This document shows, in pieces, positions 15,831 through 25,799 of a stretch of 64,000 bases of DNA; positions within the stretch are counted from its first letter, which is position 1, and each line of letters begins with the position of its first letter. The notes under the pieces are model-generated. The model had not been told where the DNA came from and did no database searches. It was given only the letters and a program-made list of their open reading frames with translations. The stretch comes from Bdellovibrio sp. qaytius (GTDB lineage Bacteria > Bdellovibrionota > Bdellovibrionia > Bdellovibrionales > Bdellovibrionaceae): contig CP025734.1 in assembly GCA_004011035.1 (NCBI GenBank), forward strand, positions 1,324,001 through 1,388,000, read 5' to 3'. The position numbers and the translations under genes were made by a program.

Positions 15831-17225
15831 ATGAGCGAATTTCGTATTGAAAAAGACACTATGGGCGATGTTAAAGTTCCGGCCACTGCTTTGTGGGGAG
15901 CGCAAACACAACGTTCAACTGAAAATTTTAAAATCGGCGGCGATCGTTTTCCGCGTGAGATGATTAAAGCTTTAGGCGTTTTAAAAAAATGTGCGGCGAT
16001 GACAAATGCTGAACTTGGTTTGTTAGATAAAGCCAAAGCTGAATTTATTATTAAAGCGGCTGATGAAGTGATTTCTGGAAAACTTGATGCACACTTTCCA
16101 TTAGTGGTTTGGCAAACGGGTTCAGGCACTCAAACAAATATGAATGCCAACGAAGTTATCGCAAATCGCGCGATGACGATGCAAAATTTAACTTTACCCA
16201 ATAAAGCCGTTCATCCAAATGATGATGTGAATAAGGGTCAAAGTTCGAACGATACATTCCCGACAGCTATGCACATCGCTGTAGCTGATCAATTACATTC
16301 TCGTCTAATTCCGATGATGTTAAAACTTCATAAAGCTTTAGAAACTAAATCGACTGAATTTAAAGATATCGTAAAAATTGGTCGTACTCATTTGATGGAT
16401 GCAACTCCGTTAACTTTAGGCCAAGAATTTTCTGGTTACACAACGCAAATGAAAAATGGTGTTCAACGTATTAAAAATACTTTGCCGCATGTTCATGAAT
16501 TAGCGTTAGGTGGAACTGCAGTTGGTACTGGCTTAAACACTCATATTGATTTTCCGGTCAAAGCGGCGGCAGCCATTGCGGCTGAAACGAAAATTCCGTT
16601 TGTAACGGCTCCGAATAAATTTGAAGCTTTAGCATCGCATGATGCTTTAGTTGAACTTCATGGCGCTTTAAAAACTGTGGCTGTGTCGTTAATGAAAATT
16701 GCCAATGACATTCGTTTGTTAGGTTCTGGTCCACGTTGTGGATTTGGTGAATTAAATTTACCAGAGAATGAACCAGGATCTTCGATCATGCCTGGTAAAG
16801 TGAACCCGACACAATCTGAAGCTATGACTATGGTGTGCGCGCAAGTTCTTGGTAACGATGTGGCCGTGAATGTGGGTGGAGCTACAGGACATTTTGAGCT
16901 TAACGTATTTAAACCAGTTATTGTGTTTAACTGCTTGAACTCAATTCGTTTAATTGCTGATGCTTGCGAAAGTTTCACCGACCATTGTGTTGTTGGTATC
17001 ACAGCAAACACAACTCAGATTAAAAAACACTTAGATAACTCTTTAATGTTAGTAACAGCACTTAATCCACATATTGGTTATGACAACGCTGCGAAAATTG
17101 CCAAGACTGCCCATAAAAACGGTACGACTTTAAAAGAAGAAGCTGTTAAACTGGGACTATTGACTGCTGAAAAGTTCGATGAAGTTGTTCGTCCTGAGAC
17201 GATGATTTCACCATTAGGCAAATAA
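15831..17225 (+). CDS. fumC: fumarate hydratase, class II
   Basis: The enzyme hydrates fumarate to malate in the TCA cycle and is iron-independent. The 464 residues are standard for FumC. The signature [15 protein letters not shown], the [13 protein letters not shown] loop (here [13 protein letters not shown]), [13 protein letters not shown] and the substrate-binding [16 protein letters not shown] are all present. AGGAA precedes the ATG by 6 bases. A gene of unknown function follows after 18 bases. Confidence 0.97.
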   Translation: MSEFRIEKDTMGDVKVPATALWGAQTQRSTENFKIGGDRFPREMIKALGVLKKCAAMTNAELGLLDKAKAEFIIKAADEVISGKLDAHFPLVVWQTGSGTQTNMNANEVIANRAMTMQNLTLPNKAVHPNDDVNKGQSSNDTFPTAMHIAVADQLHSRLIPMMLKLHKALETKSTEFKDIVKIGRTHLMDATPLTLGQEFSGYTTQMKNGVQRIKNTLPHVHELALGGTAVGTGLNTHIDFPVKAAAAIAAETKIPFVTAPNKFEALASHDALVELHGALKTVAVSLMKIANDIRLLGSGPRCGFGELNLPENEPGSSIMPGKVNPTQSEAMTMVCAQVLGNDVAVNVGGATGHFELNVFKPVIVFNCLNSIRLIADACESFTDHCVVGITANTTQIKKHLDNSLMLVTALNPHIGYDNAAKIAKTAHKNGTTLKEEAVKLGLLTAEKFDEVVRPETMISPLGK

Positions 17226-17243
17226 GTAAGAAGAAAGAATTTT

Positions 17244-18122
17244 TTGAAGAAACTTAATCCGTTATTATCAAAAGCGACATGGTTGGAATCGGGAGATATC
17301 CGACCTTACGTGTTCGTGCGTCCTGAAAATCAAATCGCACAACCCGGTACGCGCCATAAATTGGATTGGTTTACTCAAGAACCAATTTATAAAAATCCGT
17401 TAAACTTAAATGAAATGCCTTTTGCTGACGCCGTTTTGCAAATCGAATGGAAATCATTCGGCAAACAAGACTTAGCGATTCCTAAATGGGTATTCTATGA
17501 TTGCGCAGCGATGCCAGGCTTTATTGCGGGTTTTGCTGGTCGCACATCGACGTTGCCTAAACAGTTAGTTAAAGATTTAGGAATTCCTGAAACTGAAGAA
17601 TGGTGCCCGTTATCTTTATTCATTATTATTCCGACGATGCATAAAGGGGAGTGGGTTGCTTATGATCTTTGTTCGGTGAATTCATTTTTACCGAAAGAGC
17701 AGCAGTACCACGGCTTAGGCTTTTTATCGAAAGCGTTTGCGCTTTGGTATGCCAACGTTGAGCAGTGCTCTGGTATGACTCAATGGGGTTCGCCTTCATT
17801 AAAATTACATTCGCACTATGGCCATTTAGAAATGATTGGTTCATATGCTCCACTTCACACCCATGCAAAAACAATGACTTATCGTTGTGAAGTGAATACG
17901 GCTTGTTGGGAAAAGTTTTTTACGAAAGATGAAGATTTAGCTTTCTTAGAAAAGTACGGACCATCAGGTCGCACGATTGATCCAAAGAGCGAACAATCGA
18001 TGATTGAAATGCAAAATTTAATTCAACAGCAAATGGGGCCTTATTATTTAAGTGCTTCTGAAATTGCTAAACAAGATTTGTTACAGCCATTAACCGTTTA
18101 TCATCTCAAAAAAGAGAGATAG
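17244..18122 (+). CDS. conserved-looking protein of unknown function
   Basis: The 292-residue soluble protein has no signal peptide or membrane segment. It begins at a TTG, the only in-frame start codon in the first 60 codons, preceded by an AAGAAAGAA purine stretch. Codon use matches its neighbours and the protein is rich in Trp and Pro with many aromatic motifs (WVFYDCAAMPGF, WCPLSLFIIIPT, LKLHSHYGHLEMIGSYAPLH), which argues that it is real. The pattern of beta strands with scattered aromatic residues could suit an acetoacetate-decarboxylase-like barrel, but I do not recognise a family with confidence. It sits between fumC (18 bases) and the zinc-ribbon gene (28 bases). Confidence 0.7.
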   Translation: MKKLNPLLSKATWLESGDIRPYVFVRPENQIAQPGTRHKLDWFTQEPIYKNPLNLNEMPFADAVLQIEWKSFGKQDLAIPKWVFYDCAAMPGFIAGFAGRTSTLPKQLVKDLGIPETEEWCPLSLFIIIPTMHKGEWVAYDLCSVNSFLPKEQQYHGLGFLSKAFALWYANVEQCSGMTQWGSPSLKLHSHYGHLEMIGSYAPLHTHAKTMTYRCEVNTACWEKFFTKDEDLAFLEKYGPSGRTIDPKSEQSMIEMQNLIQQQMGPYYLSASEIAKQDLLQPLTVYHLKKER

Positions 18123-18124
18123 CT

Positions 18125-18140
18125 CTAGGCGAAGCCTAGG
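18125..18140 (+). other. short perfect hairpin ahead of the zinc-ribbon gene
   Basis: CTAGGC-GAA-GCCTAG at 18125-18139 forms a 6-bp stem with a 3-base loop, extended by one G-T pair. It lies between the upstream stop codon and the Shine-Dalgarno region of the next gene, without a T-run. It is probably an intercistronic RNA hairpin. A similar one, CTGGGC-AAA-GCCCAG, precedes the gene at 37589. Confidence 0.5.
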
Positions 18141-18150
18141 AAAGAGAATC

Positions 18151-18600
18151 ATGAGTACATTAACTCTACCTCCAGTTGCGAAATCGTTCTACACCCTTTG
18201 TAAAAAATGTGAAGGCGAACGTTATCACAGAGTTTTAGCACACAAGACGTCTACAACTGCAAAAATCGAATGTGAAATTTGTAAGTCTGTAAAAACGTAT
18301 TCTTTACCTAAAACGGGCAGCGATGCTCCAAGTGCGCGTCGTTTATCGGGTGCTGCTGCAACTGGTGCTGCGAAAAAAGCGGCCGCTTCAGCGCGTTCGC
18401 ACTCAGGCCAATATGAAATTTTCACTTCAAATAAAATGAATGAAACTGCTGTTCCGTACTCTATTAAAGGCAGCTTTAAAGAATCTCAAAAAATTAACCA
18501 CGTTAAATTCGGAATTGGTTTTGTGACTAAAACTTACGACGAAAAAATCGATGTTATTTTTGTCGATGAAGTTCGTTCGTTAATGCAAAATCGCAAATAG
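18151..18600 (+). CDS. zinc-ribbon protein with PcrA/UvrD-tail-like domain
   Basis: The 149-residue protein has an N-terminal zinc ribbon formed by CKKC (about residues 17-20) and CEIC (about 42-45). An Ala/Ser-rich basic linker follows (about 60-90), then a small beta domain with NHVKFGIGFVTKTYDEKIDVIFVD. The HxKFGxGxV pattern followed by an I/V-x-V-x-F strand is that of the Tudor-like C-terminal domain of PcrA/UvrD helicases, which contacts RNA polymerase. The helicase gene starts 14 bases downstream and lacks such a tail. I infer that this protein may act as a detached helicase tail or a DNA/RNA polymerase adaptor; the function is unproven. Confidence 0.72.
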   Translation: MSTLTLPPVAKSFYTLCKKCEGERYHRVLAHKTSTTAKIECEICKSVKTYSLPKTGSDAPSARRLSGAAATGAAKKAAASARSHSGQYEIFTSNKMNETAVPYSIKGSFKESQKINHVKFGIGFVTKTYDEKIDVIFVDEVRSLMQNRK

Positions 18601-18614
18601 TTTTTAAAAAAACC

Positions 18615-20630
18615 GTGAGCAAATGGACCCAAGGACTTAATCCTGAGCAAGGCGATGCCGTAAATCATAATTACGGCCCGTTACTTATTTTAGCCGGTGC
18701 CGGTTCAGGTAAGACCACGGTTTTAGTTTCTCGCACGGGGCGTTTGATCGATGATAAAATCGCAACCGCAGAAAAAATTTGTGTTTTGACCTTTACCAAC
18801 AAAGCCGCGCGTGAACTAAAACACCGCGTACAACTTAAAGTTGGTATTAAATCAAAAGGTCTCTGGGCCGGAACATTTCATTCGTTTGGCTTACAGCTTT
18901 TACGTAAGAATCACAAATTATGTGGCTTACCAGCGCAGTTTGGAATTTTAGATCAATCTGATTCGCAAGCTGTTTTAAAAGACTTAGCTAAAAATTTACG
19001 AAATACTACAAAAGATAAATTCGATTTTTCAAAAGTTTTAGAATGCGTAAATCTTTTACGCGCTAAAAAAAGTTTACCAGTAGATCAGCTCGAAGAATAC
19101 CACGAGATGGCTATTGCTTTAACTCCGGGTTATGAAAAAGAACTTTTACGTTTAGGCGTGGTCGATTTTGAAGGGCTGTTGCTTGAGCCATTACGTTTAT
19201 TTCGAGAACACCCTGAAGTCTTAATGCAAACGCAAGAGCGCTTTCAGCAAATCATGGTGGATGAATTTCAAGACACCAATCAAGAACAAATGAAATTGAT
19301 TCGCGCGATTTCTGAATCACACATGAACCTTTCAGTGGTGGGTGATGATGATCAGTCGATTTATGGCTGGCGCGGGGCCGAGATTCAAAATATTTTAAAT
19401 TTTCCGAAAGATTTTAAAAATTGCCAGGTGATTAAGTTAGAACGTAATTACCGTTCAAGTTCGTCGATTTTAGATTTAGGCAATGCCGTTATTGCTAAAA
19501 ATGCAAAACGCCATGGTAAAATTCTACGTTCTGAAAAAGCTAAAAAAGCTGAACATATTAAACCCGAGGTTTTCGTTTTAGATAACGAAGACGAAGAATC
19601 AGACTTTGTATTTCGTGAAATTCAAACGATAAAAGCGGCTGGTGGTAAAAACAAGGATATCGCGATTCTTTACCGCTCAAATACACAAGGTGCGTTTATT
19701 GAGACGACTTTACGTAAAGGTCAGATTCCTTATAGCATTACCGGTGGCACATCGATCTTTGATCGTAAAGAAGCCAAAGACTGGTTAGCGTTTTTAAAAC
19801 AATCTTTAAATGATGATGAAGTTTCTTTTCGCCGCATTGTAAATCTTCCGCCACGTGGTTTAGGTGAAAACACCTTAGACAAACTTATAACTTACGCTGA
19901 AGAAGTTGGATTAAATCTTCCGCAAGCTTCTAAGAAATGGGATAAAGCAGGTCTTCCTGAAGAAAAAGGTAAGATCTTAGATAACTTTAATGAATGGCTA
20001 TGGACTTTTCCGCAGCGTTTATTAGATGACACTTCGATTGGTGAAACGATCTCGAAGCGTTTTGAATTTCTAGTGCGCGAAATCGGTTACCGTGATCTTT
20101 TAATTAAAAATTCTGAAGGCCAGGCTTTTGAAAAAAGATGGCAAGTTATCGAAATCGTTGGCCGCATTTTAGAAAGCTTTGTGGGTCGTCGTGATCCGTC
20201 AATTGGTACGTTAAAAGATTTCGTTGATAGTATGCAGCTGCGCGATGATGTTGGTAATGAAGAAGCAAAAGATGAAGTGCAGTTAATGACATTTCATGCT
20301 TCTAAAGGTTTAGAATTTCCGAATGTCCTTTTAGTTGGTGTTGAAGAAGATTTGCTTCCGCATAAACGTTTAGGTTCTGATATCGATGAAGAGCGTAGAC
20401 TTTTTTATGTGGGTATTACGCGCGCGCAAGAAAAACTCACGTTAAGTTATTGTCGTCAGCGTAAAAAACAAGGTGTGGTTCGTCCGGTTTCTCCGTCGCG
20501 TTTTTTAATTGAAGTCGAAGAGCAGGACCTTGTGATTCGTCATGAGCTAGGTAATCGTCCAGTTACAGCCAATGAACGTGAAGATCTAGTTAAAAACTTT
20601 TTAGCTAAATTCAGTTCTGAGCGAAAATAA
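18615..20630 (+). CDS. UvrD/Rep/PcrA-family superfamily 1A DNA helicase
   Basis: The 671-residue ATP-dependent 3'-5' helicase carries motif I AGAGSGKTTVLVSR, motif Ia TFTNKAARELKHR, motif II VDEFQDTNQEQ, motif III VGDDDQSIYGWRGA, motif IV RNYRSS, motif V MTFHASKGLEF and motif VI YVGITRAQEKL. It begins at GTG 18615 with the conserved start LNPEQGDAV. The C-terminus ends about 30 residues after the last recognisable helicase element and has no Tudor-like tail; the preceding gene encodes a candidate for that module. It probably acts in repair, replication restart or transcription-coupled repair. Rep, UvrD and PcrA cannot be separated reliably by eye. Confidence 0.93.
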   Translation: MSKWTQGLNPEQGDAVNHNYGPLLILAGAGSGKTTVLVSRTGRLIDDKIATAEKICVLTFTNKAARELKHRVQLKVGIKSKGLWAGTFHSFGLQLLRKNHKLCGLPAQFGILDQSDSQAVLKDLAKNLRNTTKDKFDFSKVLECVNLLRAKKSLPVDQLEEYHEMAIALTPGYEKELLRLGVVDFEGLLLEPLRLFREHPEVLMQTQERFQQIMVDEFQDTNQEQMKLIRAISESHMNLSVVGDDDQSIYGWRGAEIQNILNFPKDFKNCQVIKLERNYRSSSSILDLGNAVIAKNAKRHGKILRSEKAKKAEHIKPEVFVLDNEDEESDFVFREIQTIKAAGGKNKDIAILYRSNTQGAFIETTLRKGQIPYSITGGTSIFDRKEAKDWLAFLKQSLNDDEVSFRRIVNLPPRGLGENTLDKLITYAEEVGLNLPQASKKWDKAGLPEEKGKILDNFNEWLWTFPQRLLDDTSIGETISKRFEFLVREIGYRDLLIKNSEGQAFEKRWQVIEIVGRILESFVGRRDPSIGTLKDFVDSMQLRDDVGNEEAKDEVQLMTFHASKGLEFPNVLLVGVEEDLLPHKRLGSDIDEERRLFYVGITRAQEKLTLSYCRQRKKQGVVRPVSPSRFLIEVEEQDLVIRHELGNRPVTANEREDLVKNFLAKFSSERK

Positions 20631-20738
20631 TTAGGTCTTGTATCAAGTAGATAAAACTTTTGTCTCAATCTGATAAGGTCTAGCAAGCAACTTTAAAAAT
20701 ATCTTTATTAATCTGTCTAAAATGCCGACGAGAGTCCT

Positions 20739-23700
20739 GTGAAGTACGTTGTTGGGCAGATCAAAAATCTGAATCTTATCGCGATGTTAGTGCTTGTGTT
20801 TATTTTTGTAAACATTCCTTCAGCTTATGCAGGACCTGGTTATGCGAACTACCAAGCAAAAATTATTAAACCTAATGGTTTGGCGCTTGAATCAAGCTCA
20901 GTTAATTTTAAATTTACAGTTTTAGATCCATCAGCAAGTTGTATTTTATATTCTGAAACTTACTCTGCAGTGAATATGAATTCTTCGGGCGGATTAATTT
21001 CTTTCTCGCTGGGTTCGGGCGTAAAAGTTTATCCGGTATCTTCGACAACATTTGAACAAATATTTTCTAATATTACGCCCACGTTATCTTGTGCAGCGGG
21101 CAGTGGTATAGCCACTTACACAACGTCAGCAACGGCCACTCGTAAAATTGTGATGCAATTTCATGATGGTTCAGGTTGGCAAACATTACCACCAATGAGT
21201 ATCAATGCTGTGCCTTATGCGATGTATGCTAACGACGCCGACAAATTAGGTGGCGTCAGCAGTTCTGCTTACGTGAAATTTTCTTCTTTACCTTCGACGT
21301 GTGGTGCAAGTGAAGCGATTCAATACAATGGCTCGACGTTTTCATGTTTGCCCGTGGGAAGCGGTGGAGGATCCGTAACTTCGGGCTCTGTGATTTCTGC
21401 TTTAGGTTATACTCCGGTAAATCCTGCGACATTGTCGACATCATTCACAACTGTGGCTTCGTATTCAACGGTGACTTCAACTGTTTCTAATTTAGGAAGT
21501 TCAGTGACTGCGATTGCTTCGACTGTGAGTCAGTTATCGGCTTCGATGGCTGCACTTTCTGGTAGTGGAATACTTTCAATAAATGGCTCTTCTAGTGCGA
21601 CGCAAACTTTTGCGAATGCCTTAACTGGATCGCAGCCTACTTATGTAACTGCAAACGGAGTGCATACTTTAAATATTCCTTATGCATCAACTCCTGCAGT
21701 CACTGCGGGTTTAATTTCTTATTTAGATTACGCAAATTTTTCTAATAAAATTACTTCAAGTGCAGCGTCGATCGCGCAAGTGTTAGGTTATGTTCCTGCA
21801 GATGCAGTGAATGTAACAACATTAAGTTCAAATGTGGCAGCAGTTTCAGCTTCACTTTCTAGTTTTGCTGCAACAACTGCAGCTTCTTTCTCGGCGATTT
21901 CTGGTTCAGGTATTTCGAGCTTAAATGGATCAACTTCGGCAACACAAAGTTTTGGTGTTGGGGTAGCGGGTACAGCTCCTGCGATTGTTTCAGCGAATGG
22001 CGTTCATACATTAAATATTCCAAATGCAGCATCTAGTTCGGTAACGGGTGGTTTGTTATCTAATGCGGCTTACGTAGCTTTTGTAAATCAAGGCGCAAGT
22101 CTTACGACTTTAAGTTCAACATTAACTACAGTTTCAAATTCGGTCACAACTGCACAAGCTGATATTGCTGCAGTTTCAAGTACAGCTAATTCGAAAATCA
22201 CTTCGAGTGCAGCATCTATCGCTCAAGTGTTAGGTTATGTTCCGGCAGCGAGTGGTGTGACTTCATCTCAGTGGACTACAAGTGGTGCTAATATTAGTTA
22301 TGCAACGGGTAACGTGGGTATTGGTCATAGCGCTCCCGCATTTAAATTAGATGTTTCAGGTTCAGCTCGCTTAAAAGGAAATGTGCTTGTTGGTAAGCAA
22401 GCTGCAAGTGCAACGGCTGATTTAGGTTATTTAGGAACAGCAACAACTTATAATTCTCCGTTATTAATTCAAGAAACTCTCAACGATCTGTCTCCGACAT
22501 ATAATATGGGAATGGCCAATTCACTGAAGTTAAATCCATCGAGTGCTAACCCGAATATGGCTTTTGGCGGTCTAGATTTAGTTCAAACTGAAGCCAGCAA
22601 TCCAGTCAGTTATAGTTTGGTGTACGGTCATTATTCGATCAATGAACATAAAGGTTCAGGTGATATGCTAGATTTAGGCGGGTATGGAGCCATGGCGATT
22701 GCCAACACTTCAGGAACAATCTTGAATGTGCGCGCCTTTGATGGTTCAGCAGTCGTTTTTGCTGGAAATGTAACTAATAATTATGGTGCAGAATTTTCTG
22801 CGTATAATGCGGGTGTAAGTTCATTAATCGCTAATAATTTTGGTGTGAATATTCGCGCATCTTTTGGTGCGATACAAAACAACTACGGTTTATTTGTTCA
22901 AGATCAATCAAGTACAGGAACTTCATCGACTTATAATATTTATTCAGACGGTACGAATGCGAAGAACATTTTCATCGGGCGCGTAGCTATTGGTGGAATT
23001 GTATCACCCACAGCGAGATTACAAATTGCTGCAGGTACAAATTCTTTAGCTCCGTTAAAGTTTACTGCTGCTACAATAATGTCGACGCCACAATCTGGCA
23101 CAATAGAGTACGACGGGCTTAACTATTACATCACTGATGGATCTAATTTACGTCGCGCCATCGCCACAGTCTCCAGCACCGGAACTTTTGATAACGTTTC
23201 AGCAATCACTTCAACAGGAAACATTTCAATTGCGCCAAGTGGTTCAGTGATTGTGTCTGGAACAACAGCTTCAACAAGTTCAAATACTGGCGCCTTAGTC
23301 GTTAAAGGCGGCTTAGGTATTAGTGGCAGTTTATATTCTAGCGGAACAATTATTACATCTAATAATATTCAAGGATCAGTCGTCACAGCAACTAGTGCAA
23401 CGATTACGCCTTACATTTACGGCTCAACTGTAAGTGGTGGTAACATTGCCATTGATTCAACGACTCATAGTTCTAAAGGTAATATTTTATTAGCACCAAA
23501 TGGTGGTAATGTGGGTATTGGTACTGGGGTACCTGATCGTCGCTTAACGATCATTGGTGATGGAACAGCTTATGGCGATGATGTGATGATTGAGGCGGCC
23601 AATTCTGAGTCGGTAGGTATTTACCCTCAAATTAATTTAGCAAAATCACGCGGAACTGTGGCTGCATCTCGTAATCAAGTTTCTGGGGGCGACACACTTG

Positions 23701-25724
23701 GAGCCTTAGCATTTAGAGGTTACACCGGTTCAACATTTGCCTATAGCGCAAATATTTTATCAAAAGCTGAAACTAGTTTTGGTACACAAGTAAATGGTGA
23801 TTTACATTTTCAAACAAACTCGTCGGGTACGCTAGCTGATAAAATGATTATCACTTCAACGGGCAATGTGGGTATTGGAACAACGGCTCCATCTAAGGGT
23901 TTGCATGTTGTTTCAGGAGCTATGGTTGGTAGTGTCAGTGGATTTCCATCGGCTTATGTAGGCGTAGATGCTGAATTTAATTCTGGTGTTTTAAAAAAAT
24001 GGACAGAAACATCTGGAAACGAAGTTAACTTTGGTAGTTACGCTATGGTGGCACCGGCTTCTTCAAGTACAAAAAGCAATCACAGTATTGTTAATATTTT
24101 ATTTACAGATGTGCCGGCAGGAGTTTCAGCAACAGGTTCTAACAACGGCTTTTTTAATATGATTGCCAGAAATAGATATGCAGGAAACACAGATAACGGT
24201 TATGTCGCTACAATGGTTGGTATTAGAAATGAATTCGGTCATCAAGCGAGCGTTTCAGGCAATACACCTGTGACAGCGGCAGTGTATGGAGCAGTTTTTG
24301 CGCCCGTTGTACAAACGGGTACGATTTCAACTTTAGTTGATTTATTTTTGGCATCCTCTGCTGGTGGGGGTACTGTTGGCGAACATTATTCACTTTATCA
24401 AGAAGAATCAGGCGCGAAAAATTATATCGCGGGTCGTGTAGGAATTGGCACAAAAAATCCTGATGGATCTTTGCATATCGTAACTAATTCTCTGCAATCA
24501 AATGCGCCAGCTTCTGGAATTTTCTTAGGATCAAGTTTAGCTGGCGATTATCAAATTCAATTAACACAAAATGGGGGAACACCTCATATTGATTTCAGTC
24601 GTACTTCGGGATTAGATTACGATGCGCGAATTTCTTCGCCAGGAAATAGCACTCTTTTATTAGGTACATCTTCGAATTCAGCGGTATTAAATATTGTGAA
24701 TAGCTATGTCGGCATTGGCACCACTAATCCTTCTACTGCATTTACAAATATTTCTGCAACTGCAAATTACGCAAACGTTGGTGATCAAAGTGGTACTGGA
24801 GAAAATTCTAATTCGTTTGGTTGGGTGACTAATGCTGCGGGCTATTCTGCGGCGATCATTAATGCTTCAAACAGCAGTGGAGCAAATGGTTTGAATATTA
24901 GAACTCTTGGCACAACCATAAACCACTCGATTTTAACTGTGGGTGTAGGTGTAAGTTCAACTGGGAATACAGCAGATTATTTGACAGTAAAAGGTAATGG
25001 TGGTGTCGGGATTGACACAAATACTCCTATAAGACCATTGACAGTCAATGGAACTTTAGCGCTACAACCTAATACTCAAGATCATATTTACATGGAATTT
25101 TACGCACGTACGGCATCACCAACGACACGCTCTGGTTGGTTTGGTTACGGCGCGGCGGCAACAAATGTAATGCAAATCACCAATGAAATAAATGGTGGGC
25201 ACATGAATTTTTCAACTCAGGGCACAGGTAAAGTGGGCGTCAATCAACCATCACCTTCATATACCCTTGATGTGAATGGAACATTACGTGGCTATGGCGT
25301 GACCGATTCTTCAGATATCAGACTTAAAAAAGATATTCATTCGTTAGATGCCTCATTAGAAAAAATATTAGGTATTCGCGGAGTCAGTTATTATTGGATT
25401 GATAAAGAAAAATCAGAAAAAAAACAAATCGGTTTTATTGCGCAAGAGCTAGAATTAATTTATCCAGAATTAGTTGAAACAGATAATTTCGGAATTAAAT
25501 CAGTAAACTATTCGCATTTAGTATCTCCGTTAGTAGAAGCGGTGAAGTCACTGTATGCTAAACTCAATGAAAACATTCTTGAAACGAAACAAAATTCTCG
25601 TGAAATTGCTTCGCTTAAAGAAGAAAATGAAAAACTAAAATCTGATAATCAGACAAAAGCCCAGGAGCTAGACGCCGTCAAAGCCCGCTTAGAGCGTTTA
25701 GAAAAGTTGTTAAATTCTAAATAA
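20739..25724 (+). CDS. giant trimeric fibre-like surface protein with S74 chaperone domain
   Basis: This 1661-residue exported protein has a signal peptide ending SAYA at about residue 31. A conserved head module follows (about 32-200, with YQAKIIKPNG, ILYSETYSAVNM, MQFHDGSGW and NAVPYAMYAND), and then a long Ser/Thr/Ala/Gly-rich shaft. The shaft holds a 114-residue repeat (starting near 21558 and 21900), the twice-used sentence KITSSAASIAQVLGYVP and many VGIGT-type collar motifs. The C-terminus is a peptidase S74 intramolecular chaperone with SDIRLKKDI (Ser1525 and Lys1530, spaced as the endosialidase self-cleavage dyad), GFIAQELELIYPE and a coiled coil. Such proteins trimerise and form adhesive fibres; Bdellovibrio has a family of prey-contact fibres of this kind. 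It starts at GTG. The prey-recognition role is inference. Confidence 0.87.
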   Translation: MKYVVGQIKNLNLIAMLVLVFIFVNIPSAYAGPGYANYQAKIIKPNGLALESSSVNFKFTVLDPSASCILYSETYSAVNMNSSGGLISFSLGSGVKVYPVSSTTFEQIFSNITPTLSCAAGSGIATYTTSATATRKIVMQFHDGSGWQTLPPMSINAVPYAMYANDADKLGGVSSSAYVKFSSLPSTCGASEAIQYNGSTFSCLPVGSGGGSVTSGSVISALGYTPVNPATLSTSFTTVASYSTVTSTVSNLGSSVTAIASTVSQLSASMAALSGSGILSINGSSSATQTFANALTGSQPTYVTANGVHTLNIPYASTPAVTAGLISYLDYANFSNKITSSAASIAQVLGYVPADAVNVTTLSSNVAAVSASLSSFAATTAASFSAISGSGISSLNGSTSATQSFGVGVAGTAPAIVSANGVHTLNIPNAASSSVTGGLLSNAAYVAFVNQGASLTTLSSTLTTVSNSVTTAQADIAAVSSTANSKITSSAASIAQVLGYVPAASGVTSSQWTTSGANISYATGNVGIGHSAPAFKLDVSGSARLKGNVLVGKQAASATADLGYLGTATTYNSPLLIQETLNDLSPTYNMGMANSLKLNPSSANPNMAFGGLDLVQTEASNPVSYSLVYGHYSINEHKGSGDMLDLGGYGAMAIANTSGTILNVRAFDGSAVVFAGNVTNNYGAEFSAYNAGVSSLIANNFGVNIRASFGAIQNNYGLFVQDQSSTGTSSTYNIYSDGTNAKNIFIGRVAIGGIVSPTARLQIAAGTNSLAPLKFTAATIMSTPQSGTIEYDGLNYYITDGSNLRRAIATVSSTGTFDNVSAITSTGNISIAPSGSVIVSGTTASTSSNTGALVVKGGLGISGSLYSSGTIITSNNIQGSVVTATSATITPYIYGSTVSGGNIAIDSTTHSSKGNILLAPNGGNVGIGTGVPDRRLTIIGDGTAYGDDVMIEAANSESVGIYPQINLAKSRGTVAASRNQVSGGDTLGALAFRGYTGSTFAYSANILSKAETSFGTQVNGDLHFQTNSSGTLADKMIITSTGNVGIGTTAPSKGLHVVSGAMVGSVSGFPSAYVGVDAEFNSGVLKKWTETSGNEVNFGSYAMVAPASSSTKSNHSIVNILFTDVPAGVSATGSNNGFFNMIARNRYAGNTDNGYVATMVGIRNEFGHQASVSGNTPVTAAVYGAVFAPVVQTGTISTLVDLFLASSAGGGTVGEHYSLYQEESGAKNYIAGRVGIGTKNPDGSLHIVTNSLQSNAPASGIFLGSSLAGDYQIQLTQNGGTPHIDFSRTSGLDYDARISSPGNSTLLLGTSSNSAVLNIVNSYVGIGTTNPSTAFTNISATANYANVGDQSGTGENSNSFGWVTNAAGYSAAIINASNSSGANGLNIRTLGTTINHSILTVGVGVSSTGNTADYLTVKGNGGVGIDTNTPIRPLTVNGTLALQPNTQDHIYMEFYARTASPTTRSGWFGYGAAATNVMQITNEINGGHMNFSTQGTGKVGVNQPSPSYTLDVNGTLRGYGVTDSSDIRLKKDIHSLDASLEKILGIRGVSYYWIDKEKSEKKQIGFIAQELELIYPELVETDNFGIKSVNYSHLVSPLVEAVKSLYAKLNENILETKQNSREIASLKEENEKLKSDNQTKAQELDAVKARLERLEKLLNSK

Positions 25725-25765
25725 AAACTCGCTCGAAAATTGAAAACCAATTAGTCGAGGCAGCT

Positions 25766-25792
25766 TAACAAAACCCCTAGAAATTCCGATAA
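25766..25792 (+). promoter_or_regulatory. sigma-28 (FliA)-like promoter before the second fibre gene
   Basis: TAAC (25766-25769), 15 bases, then TCCGATAA (25785-25792) matches the flagellar sigma factor consensus TAAA-N15-GCCGATAA at 10 of 12 positions. It lies 7 bases before the GTG at 25800, so the transcript would start at or very near that GTG. This favours either a leaderless message or initiation at the in-frame ATG at 25821. Confidence 0.42.
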
Positions 25793-25799
25793 CTTAGCT

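Noticed and set aside
20722-20738. GCCGACGA box before the first fibre gene, resembling a sigma-28 -10 element
   Set aside because: No -35 element at 15 bases upstream and two mismatches; kept apart from the better match before the second fibre gene.
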